A DNA stretch of 64,000 nt. Origin: Pseudomonas brassicacearum. Lineage in GTDB: Bacteria; Pseudomonadota; Gammaproteobacteria; Pseudomonadales; Pseudomonadaceae. The translations under genes were made by a program, and so were the position numbers. Under the pieces are notes generated by a model. It saw nothing but the letters and a program-made list of their open reading frames with translations, had not been told where the DNA came from and did no database searches. The stretch covers positions 1-64,000 of the forward strand of contig NZ_MOBJ01000011.1 of NCBI RefSeq assembly GCF_003732225.1, written 5' to 3'. Shown here piece by piece: positions 32,572-41,524 of this stretch. Position 1 is the first letter of the stretch. Every line of letters starts with the position of its first letter.

Positions 32572-33885
32572 TCAGGCCGCGCGCAACGCGGCTTCGACTT
32601 CCTCAAAACCGGGCCGCGCCAGCACATCCGGCTGACAGCAGCGGCTCTGCAAGTCGATCAATCGCTCATGGCGTTCAACACTCAAGCCTGAGTCGATCCG
32701 CTCCAGCAACTCACCCAACAGAATCCCGAACGCCCGCACTTCGATGCGTTGCAGCGCGCGCGTCTCTAGCGTGTCTGAGGTGGCATGGAAGGACGCCGCG
32801 CCAAAGTCGCCCAACAGGCAATCGCCGTGCTCATTCCACAGCGTATTGTGGCCATACAGGTCGCCGTGGGTGATGCCTTGCTGATGCAGGTGCGCAGCGG
32901 CCGAGGCAATGCCGCTGGCGATCCGCAGCGCCACTGTTGCACTGAAGCGCGTGTCCTCTGCGTACACATCACGGCTGCAAGAGGCCAGGCTCGGCAACGC
33001 TGCCAGGTTGCGATAGCTCGGCTCGATCAAGTGCATGACCAGGCCAGCCTGCGCCTGCGGATGCCCGACGATCCGGCCCTCGACCTTGATCAGATTGGGA
33101 TGAATGCCAGCGGTGATGCAGGCATTCATTTCATGCAGCGGTGAACCGTCGCTGGTCATGTGCCCTTTGTAGAGTTTCACCGCGACCTTGCGCTCAGGTT
33201 GTGACGGCTGTTCCCACAATGCTTGGTGAATCACCCCGGAAGCGCCTTCGCCCAGTTGTTGCTGCAGGTGCAGTTGCGACCAGGGAATGTTCACCGTGGC
33301 TTCAAGGGCGGCGGCATCGGCCTCGGTTTCCAGCGGGTTGCCGGCGTAGGCCAGCCATGCCAGCCCCGGCAATGTCAGCAGCCACTGCGGTAGCTCGGTC
33401 AGGCGGTTGGAGGCGATGCGGATCAGTTCCAGCCGATGGCACTGGCTTAAGCTCGCGGGCAGGCTTTGCAGGTGGTTGCCGGCCAGCATCAGTTTTTGCA
33501 GGTGCGGCCGTTCGCCTAATTCGCTCGGCAACTCGCTGATGCAGTTGTCGGTCAGGATCAGCCAGCGCAGCAGCGGCGGCAGGGCAGCGGCTGGCACTCG
33601 CTCCAGACGATTGGCCTTGAAACCGATCATCGTCAGTTGCGCGCACTGGCCGAGGCAGGTCGGCAGTTCGCGGAACTGATTGTCCGAGCAAAACAGTACG
33701 CGCAGATGCGTCAGGCGATGCAGGTCATCCGGCAAGCTGCTCAAGGCATTGCCGCTGAGGTTGAGCACCTCCAGCGTGTCTGCCAGGTCGAAGATTTCCC
33801 GGGGAAACTCGGTCAGCCCACACGACAGATCCAGACGTTTGAGCCCCGCAAGCGCGCCGGCCCGCAGTTGTGCAAGGGTATGCAT
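32572..33885 (-). CDS. Leucine-rich-repeat protein kinase
   Basis: A 437-residue fusion of a leucine-rich-repeat domain (residues 15-185, about seven repeats of the form LxxLxLxxNxLxxLP) and a Ser/Thr-type protein kinase domain (about 203-437). Kinase motifs are complete: glycine loop LGEGASG (211-217), Lys237 in VAVK, catalytic HGDLYGHN with Asp342 and Asn347, and DFG at 360-362. The HRD arginine is Gly, as in many RD-minus kinases. It has no signal peptide or membrane helix, so it should be cytoplasmic. LRR-kinase fusions resemble the ROCO/LRRK architecture without a GTPase domain. Substrate unknown; no phosphatase is adjacent. Confidence 0.85.
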   Translation of the reverse strand: MHTLAQLRAGALAGLKRLDLSCGLTEFPREIFDLADTLEVLNLSGNALSSLPDDLHRLTHLRVLFCSDNQFRELPTCLGQCAQLTMIGFKANRLERVPAAALPPLLRWLILTDNCISELPSELGERPHLQKLMLAGNHLQSLPASLSQCHRLELIRIASNRLTELPQWLLTLPGLAWLAYAGNPLETEADAAALEATVNIPWSQLHLQQQLGEGASGVIHQALWEQPSQPERKVAVKLYKGHMTSDGSPLHEMNACITAGIHPNLIKVEGRIVGHPQAQAGLVMHLIEPSYRNLAALPSLASCSRDVYAEDTRFSATVALRIASGIASAAAHLHQQGITHGDLYGHNTLWNEHGDCLLGDFGAASFHATSDTLETRALQRIEVRAFGILLGELLERIDSGLSVERHERLIDLQSRCCQPDVLARPGFEEVEAALRAA

Positions 33886-34201
33886 GAACACATCCAACCA
33901 ATGAGAAGAGAACGGCGTGTAGCCCACAAAAAAAGCGCCGCCATGATAACGACAAAACCCGCTGCGCTGGACGCTTTATAGCGTCGGCCCGACGTCCACC
34001 CGTTGCCTCCGGATGAAAGTCACGAATTGTTCGACAAAAACAGGCGGGCAGTAGAGCTTTTGCCTTTGAAAGTCGCTTGGACTTTCAAAGGCTTCTGTGT
34101 CACGACATGCGGTGAACGTGGCCAATACCTGTGTTACTGGCGGATTTGTCCTGCGTTGCTAACCTGACCTTAAATAAATCACCCTCAAAAGGATTGAGGC
34201 C
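33886..34201. promoter_or_regulatory. Divergent region with 13-bp perfect inverted repeat before the Csu operon
   Basis: The 316-bp spacer between the LRR-kinase gene and the pilus operon holds one striking structure: GCCTTTGAAAGTC at 34062-34074 and its exact reverse complement at 34080-34092, with a 5-nt loop. It has no T-run, so it may be an operator or mRNA leader element. GAGG at 34195-34198 is the ribosome site of the first pilus gene. No clear -35/-10 pair was identified. Confidence 0.6.
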
Positions 34202-34729
34202 GTGAAGAGATCTTTAGCACTGGCAGCCATGAGCGTGATGCTCAGTGCGACGGCATTGGCCGCAGAGCTCCAGATGGAGGTGCGCGTCAATGTGCAGCGT
34301 GGCTGCCAGTTGGTGGGGCAACAGCATGGCGCCGGCATCGAACAGCTCGGAGTGCTGGACTTCGGCAACACCGCGCGCCTCGACGACCCGGCAGGCCCCC
34401 TGAGCGCAGCCTTGGTCAGCGGACGTCTGCCACGGCTGGAATGCAATCCCGATACTCCTTATCAGTTACGCGTCGACGGTGGCCTGCATGGCGGTGTCGG
34501 CGAGGTGCGCTATCTGGCCGCCAGTGCCGAACACGGCAAACCCATTCCTTACCGACTCTTTCAGGACGCCGCGCGGCGGGTGCCGCTGCCGGTGAATGTT
34601 CCGTTGAGCGGGCGTGTGCCGGATTCAGGTTTGGTGGATTTGCCTTTATACGGGCGCATTGAGCGTCTGGCCGAAGTGCCGCGGGTGAGCCGCTATTCCG
34701 ACCTGGTGAAGGTCACGGTCACCTGGTAG
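34202..34729 (+). CDS. Csu-type pilus subunit 1 (spore coat U domain)
   Basis: A 175-residue secreted protein with signal peptide (SLALAAMSVMLSATALAA) and one spore coat protein U (SCPU) domain: VNVQRGCQLV, LGVLDFGNTARLDD, LECNPDTPYQLRVDGGLHG, PIPYRLFQDA, LPLYGRIE, YSDLVKVTVTW. SCPU domains form the subunits of archaic chaperone-usher (Csu) pili, using donor-strand exchange. The start is GTG 34202 with GAGG upstream. First gene of the seven-gene operon. Confidence 0.85.
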   Translation: MKRSLALAAMSVMLSATALAAELQMEVRVNVQRGCQLVGQQHGAGIEQLGVLDFGNTARLDDPAGPLSAALVSGRLPRLECNPDTPYQLRVDGGLHGGVGEVRYLAASAEHGKPIPYRLFQDAARRVPLPVNVPLSGRVPDSGLVDLPLYGRIERLAEVPRVSRYSDLVKVTVTW

Positions 34730-34835
34730 CGACGATTGTGCATGACCTGCCTGGTGGAGCCGGGCAGTGCAGGGAAGGGCCATTCGCAGGCGAAAGGTCG
34801 CTGGTTTCAATCCTGATGGAATTAGGGTCGATGCA

Positions 34836-35372
34836 ATGAAAAGACAAAACCGGGCGTTGTTGGCCTTGGGTGCTTTGCTCTTGTTGGCGGATGACGCTTG
34901 CGCGACGGTTAGCGGGCAAATTCACGTACGCCTGCTGATCATTGCCGGCTGTGAAGTGACCAAGGATGTCATCGACCTCACTAACCCGGTCGCAGGCTCT
35001 GCTCTGCTGGACTTCGGTGAGCAGGGGCCAACCTGGACCCATCCGCTTAAGGCGGGGCTCGGCGACGCAGTCGACAGCAAGCTGGAAGTCTCCTGTAATC
35101 CGTCGGTCACCGGTTTCACCGTGACCATTGATGGCGGCGCTCATGGCGACGGCACCACCCGACGTCTGAGCAACGGCCGCCAGACCATTCCTTATCGACT
35201 GTTTCTCGATGCTGCCGGCAGTGACAGCTACAGCATCGGACAGCAACGCAATTTCGCGGTTGCCCAAGGCGTCCAGGTGCCGATCCCGGTGTTTGGTTCA
35301 GTGGTCGTGAATACCCGAGCAGTACCGGCAGGGGTCTACACCGACACCCTGAAGGTACGGCTGGATTGGTAA
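34836..35372 (+). CDS. Csu-type pilus subunit 2 (spore coat U domain)
   Basis: 178 residues; signal peptide ALLALGALLLLADDACA, then a SCPU domain (IHVRLLIIAGCEVTKD, ALLDFGEQGPTW, LEVSCNPSVTGFTVTIDGGAHGDG, TIPYRLFLDA, VPIPVFGSVV, YTDTLKVRLDW). The two conserved cysteines expected to form a disulfide are present. ATG 34836 gives the signal peptide; an upstream in-frame ATG at 34767 would add 23 charged residues. It is 106 bp after subunit 1 and 20 bp before subunit 3. Confidence 0.85.
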   Translation: MKRQNRALLALGALLLLADDACATVSGQIHVRLLIIAGCEVTKDVIDLTNPVAGSALLDFGEQGPTWTHPLKAGLGDAVDSKLEVSCNPSVTGFTVTIDGGAHGDGTTRRLSNGRQTIPYRLFLDAAGSDSYSIGQQRNFAVAQGVQVPIPVFGSVVVNTRAVPAGVYTDTLKVRLDW

Positions 35373-35392
35373 ACCTCAAGAGGGCGAATGTC

Positions 35393-35935
35393 ATGCACAT
35401 GCTTGTATCTCGGATTGCCTTGTCGTTGCTCGGTCTGGCGCTGGTCACCAGTGCGCAGGCCGTCACCACCGTCACCGGGCAGATTTCCGCCAACCTGACC
35501 CTGACCACGGCCTGTCAGGTCAACGGTGCCGGTACGGGGGGAGGGACTGGCATCAACTTCGGTACTTTGAGCTTCGGTTCAACGACCAGTCTGTTTACCA
35601 CCGCCAGTGGTCAGGTGCTTGCTGGCGGAGGCGGGGCACTGTCGATTCTGTGCTCCAGTGGCACCAGCCCTACGGTCAAGGTTCGTGCGGGCACCAATGA
35701 CGGGCAATCGTCCGGTGGCACCCGGGCGCTGGCCGATGGCAGCGGCAATTTCGTGCCATACGACCTTTACACCGACTCCGGGCACACGACGTTACTGGCG
35801 ATCGACGGTGTTATCAGCGTCGGCACCAGCACTGGCGTAGCGCAAACGGTGAACATCTACGGTAAAGCCGTGGGCAAGGCGGGCCTGCCGGCGGGCGCCT
35901 ACACCGACACCGTTGCCGTTGAATTGGCGTTCTAG
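35393..35935 (+). CDS. Csu-type pilus subunit 3 (probable major pilin, CsuA/B-like)
   Basis: 180 residues with signal peptide (VSRIALSLLGLALVTSAQA) and SCPU domain: VTGQISANLTLTTACQVNG, GTGINFGTLSFGSTTSLFT, YDLYTDSGHTTLLAIDG, VNIYGKAVGKAGLPAGAYTDTVAVELAF. The glycine-rich insert AGTGGGTGINFGTLSFG and short beta-rich sequence are what I recall of CsuA/B-type major pilins, but this assignment within the operon is tentative. ATG 35393 or ATG 35399 could be used. Four bases separate it from subunit 4. Confidence 0.82.
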   Translation: MHMLVSRIALSLLGLALVTSAQAVTTVTGQISANLTLTTACQVNGAGTGGGTGINFGTLSFGSTTSLFTTASGQVLAGGGGALSILCSSGTSPTVKVRAGTNDGQSSGGTRALADGSGNFVPYDLYTDSGHTTLLAIDGVISVGTSTGVAQTVNIYGKAVGKAGLPAGAYTDTVAVELAF

Positions 35936-35939
35936 CACG

Positions 35940-36437
35940 ATGGCCCGTCATGGCTGGTGGCTGGTGCTGATAGGTGCCAGTTGCCTGCCGATGCCGCTGG
36001 CGGCGGTAACCAGCCAGAGCTTTCAGGTCAGTGCGACGGTGGTGGCAGGGTGTCTGGTGGTGGGCGGGGTGTCGAATTACGGCAGCCTGAACTTTGGCAG
36101 CAGTTCAGCGCTGGCGACCAGCACCGTGCAGGTGGCATTGACCGGCGGTGTACAGCTGCAATGCACGCCGGGCGTGACCCTGAATATGACGGTCGATGGC
36201 GGGTTGTATAACAGCAGCGGTCGGCACATGCAGCTCAATAGCGGCAGTGCCCGAGTGGCTTATTCGCTGTTTAGTGATGCGGCCTACAGCCAGAGCCTGG
36301 GGATCGGTCAAAGCGTGGCCGTGGCTTACAGCGATGCAAACAACATCAGCTTGCCGATTTATGGGCAAGTGCAATTGCCGGGCAATCAGCCTGGGGGGAC
36401 GTACAGCGATGTGCTGCAAGTGCAGCTGTCGTGGTAA
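35940..36437 (+). CDS. Csu-type pilus subunit 4 (spore coat U domain)
   Basis: 165 residues with signal peptide (WWLVLIGASCLPMPLAAV) and SCPU domain: FQVSATVVAGCLVVGG, YGSLNFGSSSALATSTV, LQCTPGVTLNMTVDGGLYN, VAYSLFSDAAYSQSLGIG, LPIYGQVQLPGNQPGGTYSDVLQVQLSW. It starts 4 bp after subunit 3, so the two are translated together. Classical Acinetobacter csu has three such minor/major subunits before the chaperone; here there are four. Confidence 0.83.
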   Translation: MARHGWWLVLIGASCLPMPLAAVTSQSFQVSATVVAGCLVVGGVSNYGSLNFGSSSALATSTVQVALTGGVQLQCTPGVTLNMTVDGGLYNSSGRHMQLNSGSARVAYSLFSDAAYSQSLGIGQSVAVAYSDANNISLPIYGQVQLPGNQPGGTYSDVLQVQLSW

Positions 36438-36481
36438 TGCGGCGTTTTTGATCAGGCCCGTGAGGCATAAGGAGTAGGCGT

Positions 36482-37270
36482 ATGTGTTTACCTTCGCAGC
36501 GGCTGTGTGCCGTGCGTTGCGCGGTGCTGGCCATGTTGATGCTGGGCACGGTCACGGCACAGGCCGCCAGCTCGGTGCTGATCTGGCCGATCGATCCGGT
36601 GCTGGAAGCGGACCAACAGGCCAGCGCGTTGTGGCTGGAGAATCGCGGAACGGAAACTGCCAACCTGCAGATCCGGGTGTTCGCCTGGAGCCAGAGCGGT
36701 TTCGACGATCAGTACCAGAACCAGCGCGACGTGATTGGCAGCCCACCGGTGGCGAAGATCGAACCCGGCCAGAAGCAACTGGTGCGCCTGACCCGCACCC
36801 GTGACGTGCCCCCCGGCCAGGAATTGGCCTACCGAATCATCATCGATGAAATCCCTTCGGCCGCACCGCCCATTGCTGAAGGCGGCAAGACGGCAGCGGC
36901 GATCCGTTTCCAGATGCGTTATTCGGTGCCGCTGTTCGCGTACGGCGCAGGTCTGTGGAGCAAGGAAGACACCAGCCGCCAGCGCGATCCGAAAGGTGCC
37001 GGGGTACCTGATCTGAGCTGGCGCAAAGTTGCGGTGGACGGTCGTTCCTATGTAGAGGTCCGCAACCAGGGCGCGGTGCATGCGCGCCTGACCGATGTGG
37101 CCTTCAAGCAGGGCGGCCAGACCCGGCCGTTGGTGGAGGGGTTGCTTGGTTATGTGTTGCCTGGTGCGATCATGCGCTGGCCAGCACCCGAGGCGATTGC
37201 CGGTGACCCGGCGTTGCAGGTGCGGGTCAACGGTGCGCCGCAGGTGCAGAGTGTTGCCCCGGCGCGTTGA
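36482..37270 (+). CDS. Periplasmic pilus chaperone (CsuC-like)
   Basis: A 262-residue periplasmic chaperone with signal peptide and two Ig-like domains: SSVLIWPIDPVLEADQQASALWLENRGTETANLQIRVFAW, the usher-family signature QKQLVRLTRTR, and FQMRYSVPLFAYG. It caps subunits by donor-strand complementation before handing them to the usher. Upstream GGAG at 36470-36473 supports ATG 36482. Sequence features fit the archaic (sigma) class rather than the PapD class. Confidence 0.9.
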   Translation: MCLPSQRLCAVRCAVLAMLMLGTVTAQAASSVLIWPIDPVLEADQQASALWLENRGTETANLQIRVFAWSQSGFDDQYQNQRDVIGSPPVAKIEPGQKQLVRLTRTRDVPPGQELAYRIIIDEIPSAAPPIAEGGKTAAAIRFQMRYSVPLFAYGAGLWSKEDTSRQRDPKGAGVPDLSWRKVAVDGRSYVEVRNQGAVHARLTDVAFKQGGQTRPLVEGLLGYVLPGAIMRWPAPEAIAGDPALQVRVNGAPQVQSVAPAR

Positions 37271-37330
37271 TGGGGTTAGCCGGGAGGGGGTGACGGGCAG
37301 ATAGAGAGAAAGCCCGCGAACAGGAGGGAT

Positions 37331-39715
37331 ATGTCCATAGATGGACGTAAAGCGGTGATGAGCCAGGATCAGGCTCGCAGTATCCAGCGTCTGTCGTGGG
37401 CCGTGGTCGGATTTTGCTGGCTGGCAGGTGTTCCTCACAGCACGGCCGGTGATTTGCCGCCACCTCCCACTGGCATGGAGGCAGTGGCGGACGCGCAGTT
37501 GTTTCTGGAATTGGTGGTCAACCAGATGAATACCGGACGGGTGGTGGCAGTCGAGCAGCGGGCCGGACGGTTGTTCCTGCCGGCCACAGTGTTGCGCGAG
37601 ACCGGCATGAAATTGCCCGAGCATCCGAGCGCGGAAGTGGATCTCGACAGCCTGCCTGGCTTGCACAGCGAGTACGACAGCCAGGGCCAGCGCTTGCTCC
37701 TGAGCGTTCCGCCGGAGTGGTTGCCGGAGCAATTGATCGGTAACCGCGAAGCCTATCCGCGCACGCCGGCGCTGAGCAGTTTCGGCGCGTTGCTCAATTA
37801 CGACCTTTACCTTAACGACACTGATGACGGTGGCACCTACCTGGCTGCCTGGAACGAAGTGCGGTTCTTCGACAGCTGGGGCACGTTGTCCAACACCGGG
37901 CAGTACCGACGGACGCTATCCGGCGAAGTCAGTCATACGCTGAACAACGGTTATCTGCGTTACGACACCACATGGCGCTACTCCGATGACGATCGGTTAC
38001 TGACCTACGAGGCGGGTGATCTGGTCAGCAGCGCCTTGCCCTGGAGCAGTTCGGTGCGCCTGGGGGGCGTGCAGTTGTCGCGGGATTTCGGCGTGCGGCC
38101 AGACCTGGTGACGTACCCCTTGCCACAGTTTGCCGGTGAGGCGGCGGTGCCTTCATCGGTCGATCTGTTCATCAACGGCTACAAATCCAGCAGCGCCGAT
38201 CTGCAGCCCGGCCCTTACACCCTGACCAACATTCCGTTCATCAACGGCGCCGGTGAGGCGGTGGTGGTGACCACTGACGCCCTCGGTCGGCAAGTTTCGA
38301 CCACGGTACCGTTTTACGTGACCAGCAGTCTGCTGCAACAAGGTCTGACGGATTTTTCGGTGGCGGCGGGTACCTTGCGTCGTGACTTCGGGATACGCGA
38401 TTTTGGCTACGGCCCCGGTGTCACGTCCGGCAGCCTGCGTTATGGCCTGACGGACAGTCTGACCCTGGAAAGCCACGCCGAAGCCTCGAACTCGCTGACC
38501 CTCGGCGGTGTTGGCGGCAACCTGCGGCTGGGCAACTTCGGGGTGCTCAATACGGCGCTCAGTCAAAGTCAGTTCGACGGTACCCGTGGCCAGCAATTGA
38601 GCGTGGGTTATCAGTACAGCAGCCAGCGTTACAGCCTGTCGTATCAGCGCATGCAACGCCGTGATCAATACGCTGACCTGACGGTGATCGACAGCCCCTT
38701 CGCGACCCTCAGCCAGCGCAGCGAACAAGTCACGCTGAGTCTCAACCTCGACACCTGGGGCAGTGTGGGTGCCGGTTATTTCGATGTACGCGCCGGCGAT
38801 GACTCGCGCACGCGATTGCTCAATCTGACCTGGAGCAAACCGTTATGGCGCAACACCAGTTTCTACCTGTCGGCCAACCGCGAAATCGGCGACAGCAACT
38901 GGGCGATGCAGGCGCAACTGGTGATTCCATTCGACCTGCGCGGCAGTCTTGCCCTGAGTACAGAGCGCAGCAAAACCGGTGAAAACCGTCAGCGAGTCAA
39001 CTACAGCCAGGCCGTGTCCACGCAAGGTGGACTGGGTTTCAATCTTGGATACGCCCACGGCCAAGGCCCGGATTACCGCCAGGCCGACCTGACCTGGCGC
39101 TTGCAATCGGTACAGTTGCAGGCTGGTGTGTATGGCAGTAGCAATTCGGAGACCCGTTGGGCCGATGCCAGCGGATCGCTGGTGTGGATGGACCGTCAGG
39201 TGTTTGCCGCCAATCGCATCGACGACGCTTTTGTGGTGGTCAGCACCGAGGGTTTTGCCGACATTCCGGTGCGCTATGAAAACCAGCTGGTCGGTCAGAC
39301 GGACAGCAAAGGTCATCTCCTGGTGCCGTGGAGCAGCGCCTATTACCGCGCTAAATACGAAATCGATCCGTTGAATCTGCCGAGTAACGTGCAAAGCCCG
39401 AATGTCGAGCAGCGTGTCGCGGTCCGGCGTGGTAGCGGGTATCTGCTGGAGTTCCCATTGACCCGGATTATTGCCGCCAGCGTGGTATTGGTGGACGCTC
39501 GGCAACAGGAGTTGCCGTTGGGCAGTAACGTGTTGCACGAGCAGAGCGGAGTGAACGCGGTCGTGGGGTGGGACGGTCTGGTGTACCTGGATAACCTGCA
39601 AGCGCACAACACCTTGCGCGTGACCCTGGCCGACGGGCGTACTTGCGGGACGCAGTTCAGCGTGGACATGAAGCAGGAGCAGGTGCCGTTGATCGGGCCT
39701 TTGGTGTGCCAATGA
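37331..39715 (+). CDS. Outer-membrane usher (CsuD-like)
   Basis: This 794-residue usher forms the pilus assembly pore. After a signal segment it has the N-terminal chaperone-binding domain (AQLFLELVVNQMNTGRVVAVEQRAGRLFLPATVL), the 24-strand barrel with plug domain (PSSVDLFINGYKSSSADLQPGPYTLTNIPFINGAGEAVVV), and C-terminal domains ending CGTQFSVDMK...GPLVCQ. Length fits CsuD. The start at 37331 follows GGAGGG; the in-frame ATG at 37358 is an alternative. Confidence 0.92.
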   Translation: MSIDGRKAVMSQDQARSIQRLSWAVVGFCWLAGVPHSTAGDLPPPPTGMEAVADAQLFLELVVNQMNTGRVVAVEQRAGRLFLPATVLRETGMKLPEHPSAEVDLDSLPGLHSEYDSQGQRLLLSVPPEWLPEQLIGNREAYPRTPALSSFGALLNYDLYLNDTDDGGTYLAAWNEVRFFDSWGTLSNTGQYRRTLSGEVSHTLNNGYLRYDTTWRYSDDDRLLTYEAGDLVSSALPWSSSVRLGGVQLSRDFGVRPDLVTYPLPQFAGEAAVPSSVDLFINGYKSSSADLQPGPYTLTNIPFINGAGEAVVVTTDALGRQVSTTVPFYVTSSLLQQGLTDFSVAAGTLRRDFGIRDFGYGPGVTSGSLRYGLTDSLTLESHAEASNSLTLGGVGGNLRLGNFGVLNTALSQSQFDGTRGQQLSVGYQYSSQRYSLSYQRMQRRDQYADLTVIDSPFATLSQRSEQVTLSLNLDTWGSVGAGYFDVRAGDDSRTRLLNLTWSKPLWRNTSFYLSANREIGDSNWAMQAQLVIPFDLRGSLALSTERSKTGENRQRVNYSQAVSTQGGLGFNLGYAHGQGPDYRQADLTWRLQSVQLQAGVYGSSNSETRWADASGSLVWMDRQVFAANRIDDAFVVVSTEGFADIPVRYENQLVGQTDSKGHLLVPWSSAYYRAKYEIDPLNLPSNVQSPNVEQRVAVRRGSGYLLEFPLTRIIAASVVLVDARQQELPLGSNVLHEQSGVNAVVGWDGLVYLDNLQAHNTLRVTLADGRTCGTQFSVDMKQEQVPLIGPLVCQ

Positions 39716-39745
39716 GCGGCCAGGCAAGCAACACGGAGGTGGGGC

Positions 39746-40735
39746 GTGCGTGAAGGTAGTCGATGGATCGGCAGAGCGCTGGGGTTGCTTATGCTTGTCC
39801 TGTCGGGGCACGGCTGGGCGCTGTGTTCGGTGGTCAGCACCGTGCCCGCCGGCTTCGGCTCGGTCAGTTCAATCACGGTGCGGACCACCTCGCAACCCAG
39901 TTCGACCACCAATGCCGGGTTGAGCTGCACGGGATCGCTGGCGTCACAGCTGACGGCCACTGACCACATCTACGCCACTTTTACTGCGGCGACTTCGGGA
40001 CTGGTCGGGCCTACCGGAGACGTGATCAGCTACACGCTGTATGGCAATAACAGCACCAGTTATCCGATCACACGCGGCACGGCGTTCGACTTCGCCCGCA
40101 ACTCGATCGCCGATAACCTGGGCCTGCTGAGCAGTCCGACAGTGGCCAAGACGGTGCCGATCTATCTGGATAGCATCATCGGCAGCAATGTCGCTGCCGG
40201 TGTCTATTCGGAAACCCTGAGCGTTGCCTGGAACTGGAACTACTGTTACCTCCTGAGTGTGGGGAGTCTCTGTGCGTTGCGCGACATCAACAGCGGGACA
40301 ACCAGCCTGACAGTCACGATGACGGTCACCAACGACTGCCTGATCACCGCACCCAATATCAGTTTTGGTAGCGCCCCGGTCATCAGTGGGTTCGCGGCGG
40401 TCACCAACCAGACGGTCAATCTCACCTGCACCAAGGGCAGCGCCTACACCGTGGGCCTCGACGATGGCCAGCACGCGGTCAGCACGGGCGGACGCCGGCG
40501 GATGATTTCAGGCAGCAATTACCTGGCTTATGACATTTTCAAAAGTGCCGGCACCACCCGCTGGGGCAGTGTCACCACTGCGCGACGGGCCAGTTCCGAT
40601 GCCGAGGTCAATCCCGGCAACGGCTTGGGGAACGGCAGTCAGATCTTCAACTACAACGCGAAGATCTACACCGACCAGACCACCCCTCCAGCCGGCACCT
40701 ACCTGGACAATGTGGTGCTGGATGTGGGGTTTTAG
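39746..40735 (+). CDS. Csu-type pilus tip adhesin (CsuE-like), two SCPU domains
   Basis: A 329-residue secreted protein with two tandem spore coat U domains (about 25-165 and 185-329), the second ending TPPAGTYLDNVVLDVGF like a pilin. Two-domain subunits at the distal end of csu operons (CsuE) sit at the pilus tip and bind hydrophobic surfaces through exposed loops of the first domain. The start is GTG 39746 with GGAGG upstream at 39736. It closes the operon. Confidence 0.87.
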   Translation: MREGSRWIGRALGLLMLVLSGHGWALCSVVSTVPAGFGSVSSITVRTTSQPSSTTNAGLSCTGSLASQLTATDHIYATFTAATSGLVGPTGDVISYTLYGNNSTSYPITRGTAFDFARNSIADNLGLLSSPTVAKTVPIYLDSIIGSNVAAGVYSETLSVAWNWNYCYLLSVGSLCALRDINSGTTSLTVTMTVTNDCLITAPNISFGSAPVISGFAAVTNQTVNLTCTKGSAYTVGLDDGQHAVSTGGRRRMISGSNYLAYDIFKSAGTTRWGSVTTARRASSDAEVNPGNGLGNGSQIFNYNAKIYTDQTTPPAGTYLDNVVLDVGF

Positions 40736-40771
40736 CCGGCGCTGGTAGCCCTGCCACTCAGTGTTCAAGGG

Positions 40772-41524
40772 TTAAAACCTCTGCATCTGCTTGAGCATCT
40801 GCGTCGCCGGATCCCGGGCTTCGCTGACCATCGCATAGTTGTACCCGGGCCCCGACCAGTACTCAGCCTGCAACTCGCCGTCGCTTCGACTGCCGCGTGG
40901 CAGCAGGTTGTTCTTCGGGCCTGGCGGGCGGATGTAAAAACTGATTTTGCGGCCGCTCTGGTCCTCGTACATCACCATCGCTGCGGGCCCTTGTTCGGTG
41001 CTTAGCAAGCGTCCACTGACCGGTTTGAACCCCGAGTTGGCGAGGTTCGGCAGACGATTGGCCTGGGAGAAGTAATGGTCGAGCCAGCCCTGCATATCGC
41101 CGTCATCGGTGACCGTGTAATCGGCCGGCAGGATGCCTTGCTGGGCGAACATCCGGTACGCCTGCATCGCGTCGGTCATCGGCGGCGGCGCGCCAGCCAT
41201 GGTCATTTCCCGTGCTTGCCAGCCGCTCAAGCCGCCGACGCTGACCGCGATCAGCAGCACGGCGGCGCTGGCCAAGTGGCGGCGTGACTGACGTTTCAGG
41301 CGCCGGCGAATCACGCCGGGATCGAGGTCCGGGTTGGCAGGTTGCTGCAAGGCGCCGCTCAAGGCTGCACGCAGTTGCTGGGCGTCCTGTTGCCAGGCCT
41401 GAACCTGCTCGGCAACGTGCGGATTGGCTGTCAGGTACGTTTCCACCAGGCGCCGATCCACGTCGTTGAGTTGATGGTCGACGTAGGCGTGCAGGTCATT
41501 GACGCTTGGGGGCATGCTGATCAT
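40772..41524 (-). CDS. Anti-sigma factor (membrane-spanning)
   Basis: A 250-residue protein with N-terminal anti-sigma helices (VNDLHAYVDHQLNDVDRRLVETYL, the zinc-less ASD-like fold), one transmembrane helix around residues 83-100 (HLASAAVLLIAVSVGGLSGW), and a periplasmic sensor domain ending RDPATQMLKQMQRF. Its ATG overlaps the sigma-factor stop by four bases (ATGA, 41521-41524), so it is translationally coupled to the sigma factor it should hold inactive. The signal is unknown; the peroxidase neighbours suggest oxidants. Confidence 0.87.
   Translation of the reverse strand: MISMPPSVNDLHAYVDHQLNDVDRRLVETYLTANPHVAEQVQAWQQDAQQLRAALSGALQQPANPDLDPGVIRRRLKRQSRRHLASAAVLLIAVSVGGLSGWQAREMTMAGAPPPMTDAMQAYRMFAQQGILPADYTVTDDGDMQGWLDHYFSQANRLPNLANSGFKPVSGRLLSTEQGPAAMVMYEDQSGRKISFYIRPPGPKNNLLPRGSRSDGELQAEYWSGPGYNYAMVSEARDPATQMLKQMQRF

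Noticed and set aside
29499..34092. A prophage or integrative island around the VgrG gene
   Set aside because: No integrase, attachment-site repeat, capsid or tail genes besides VgrG, and base composition looks like the rest of the window.
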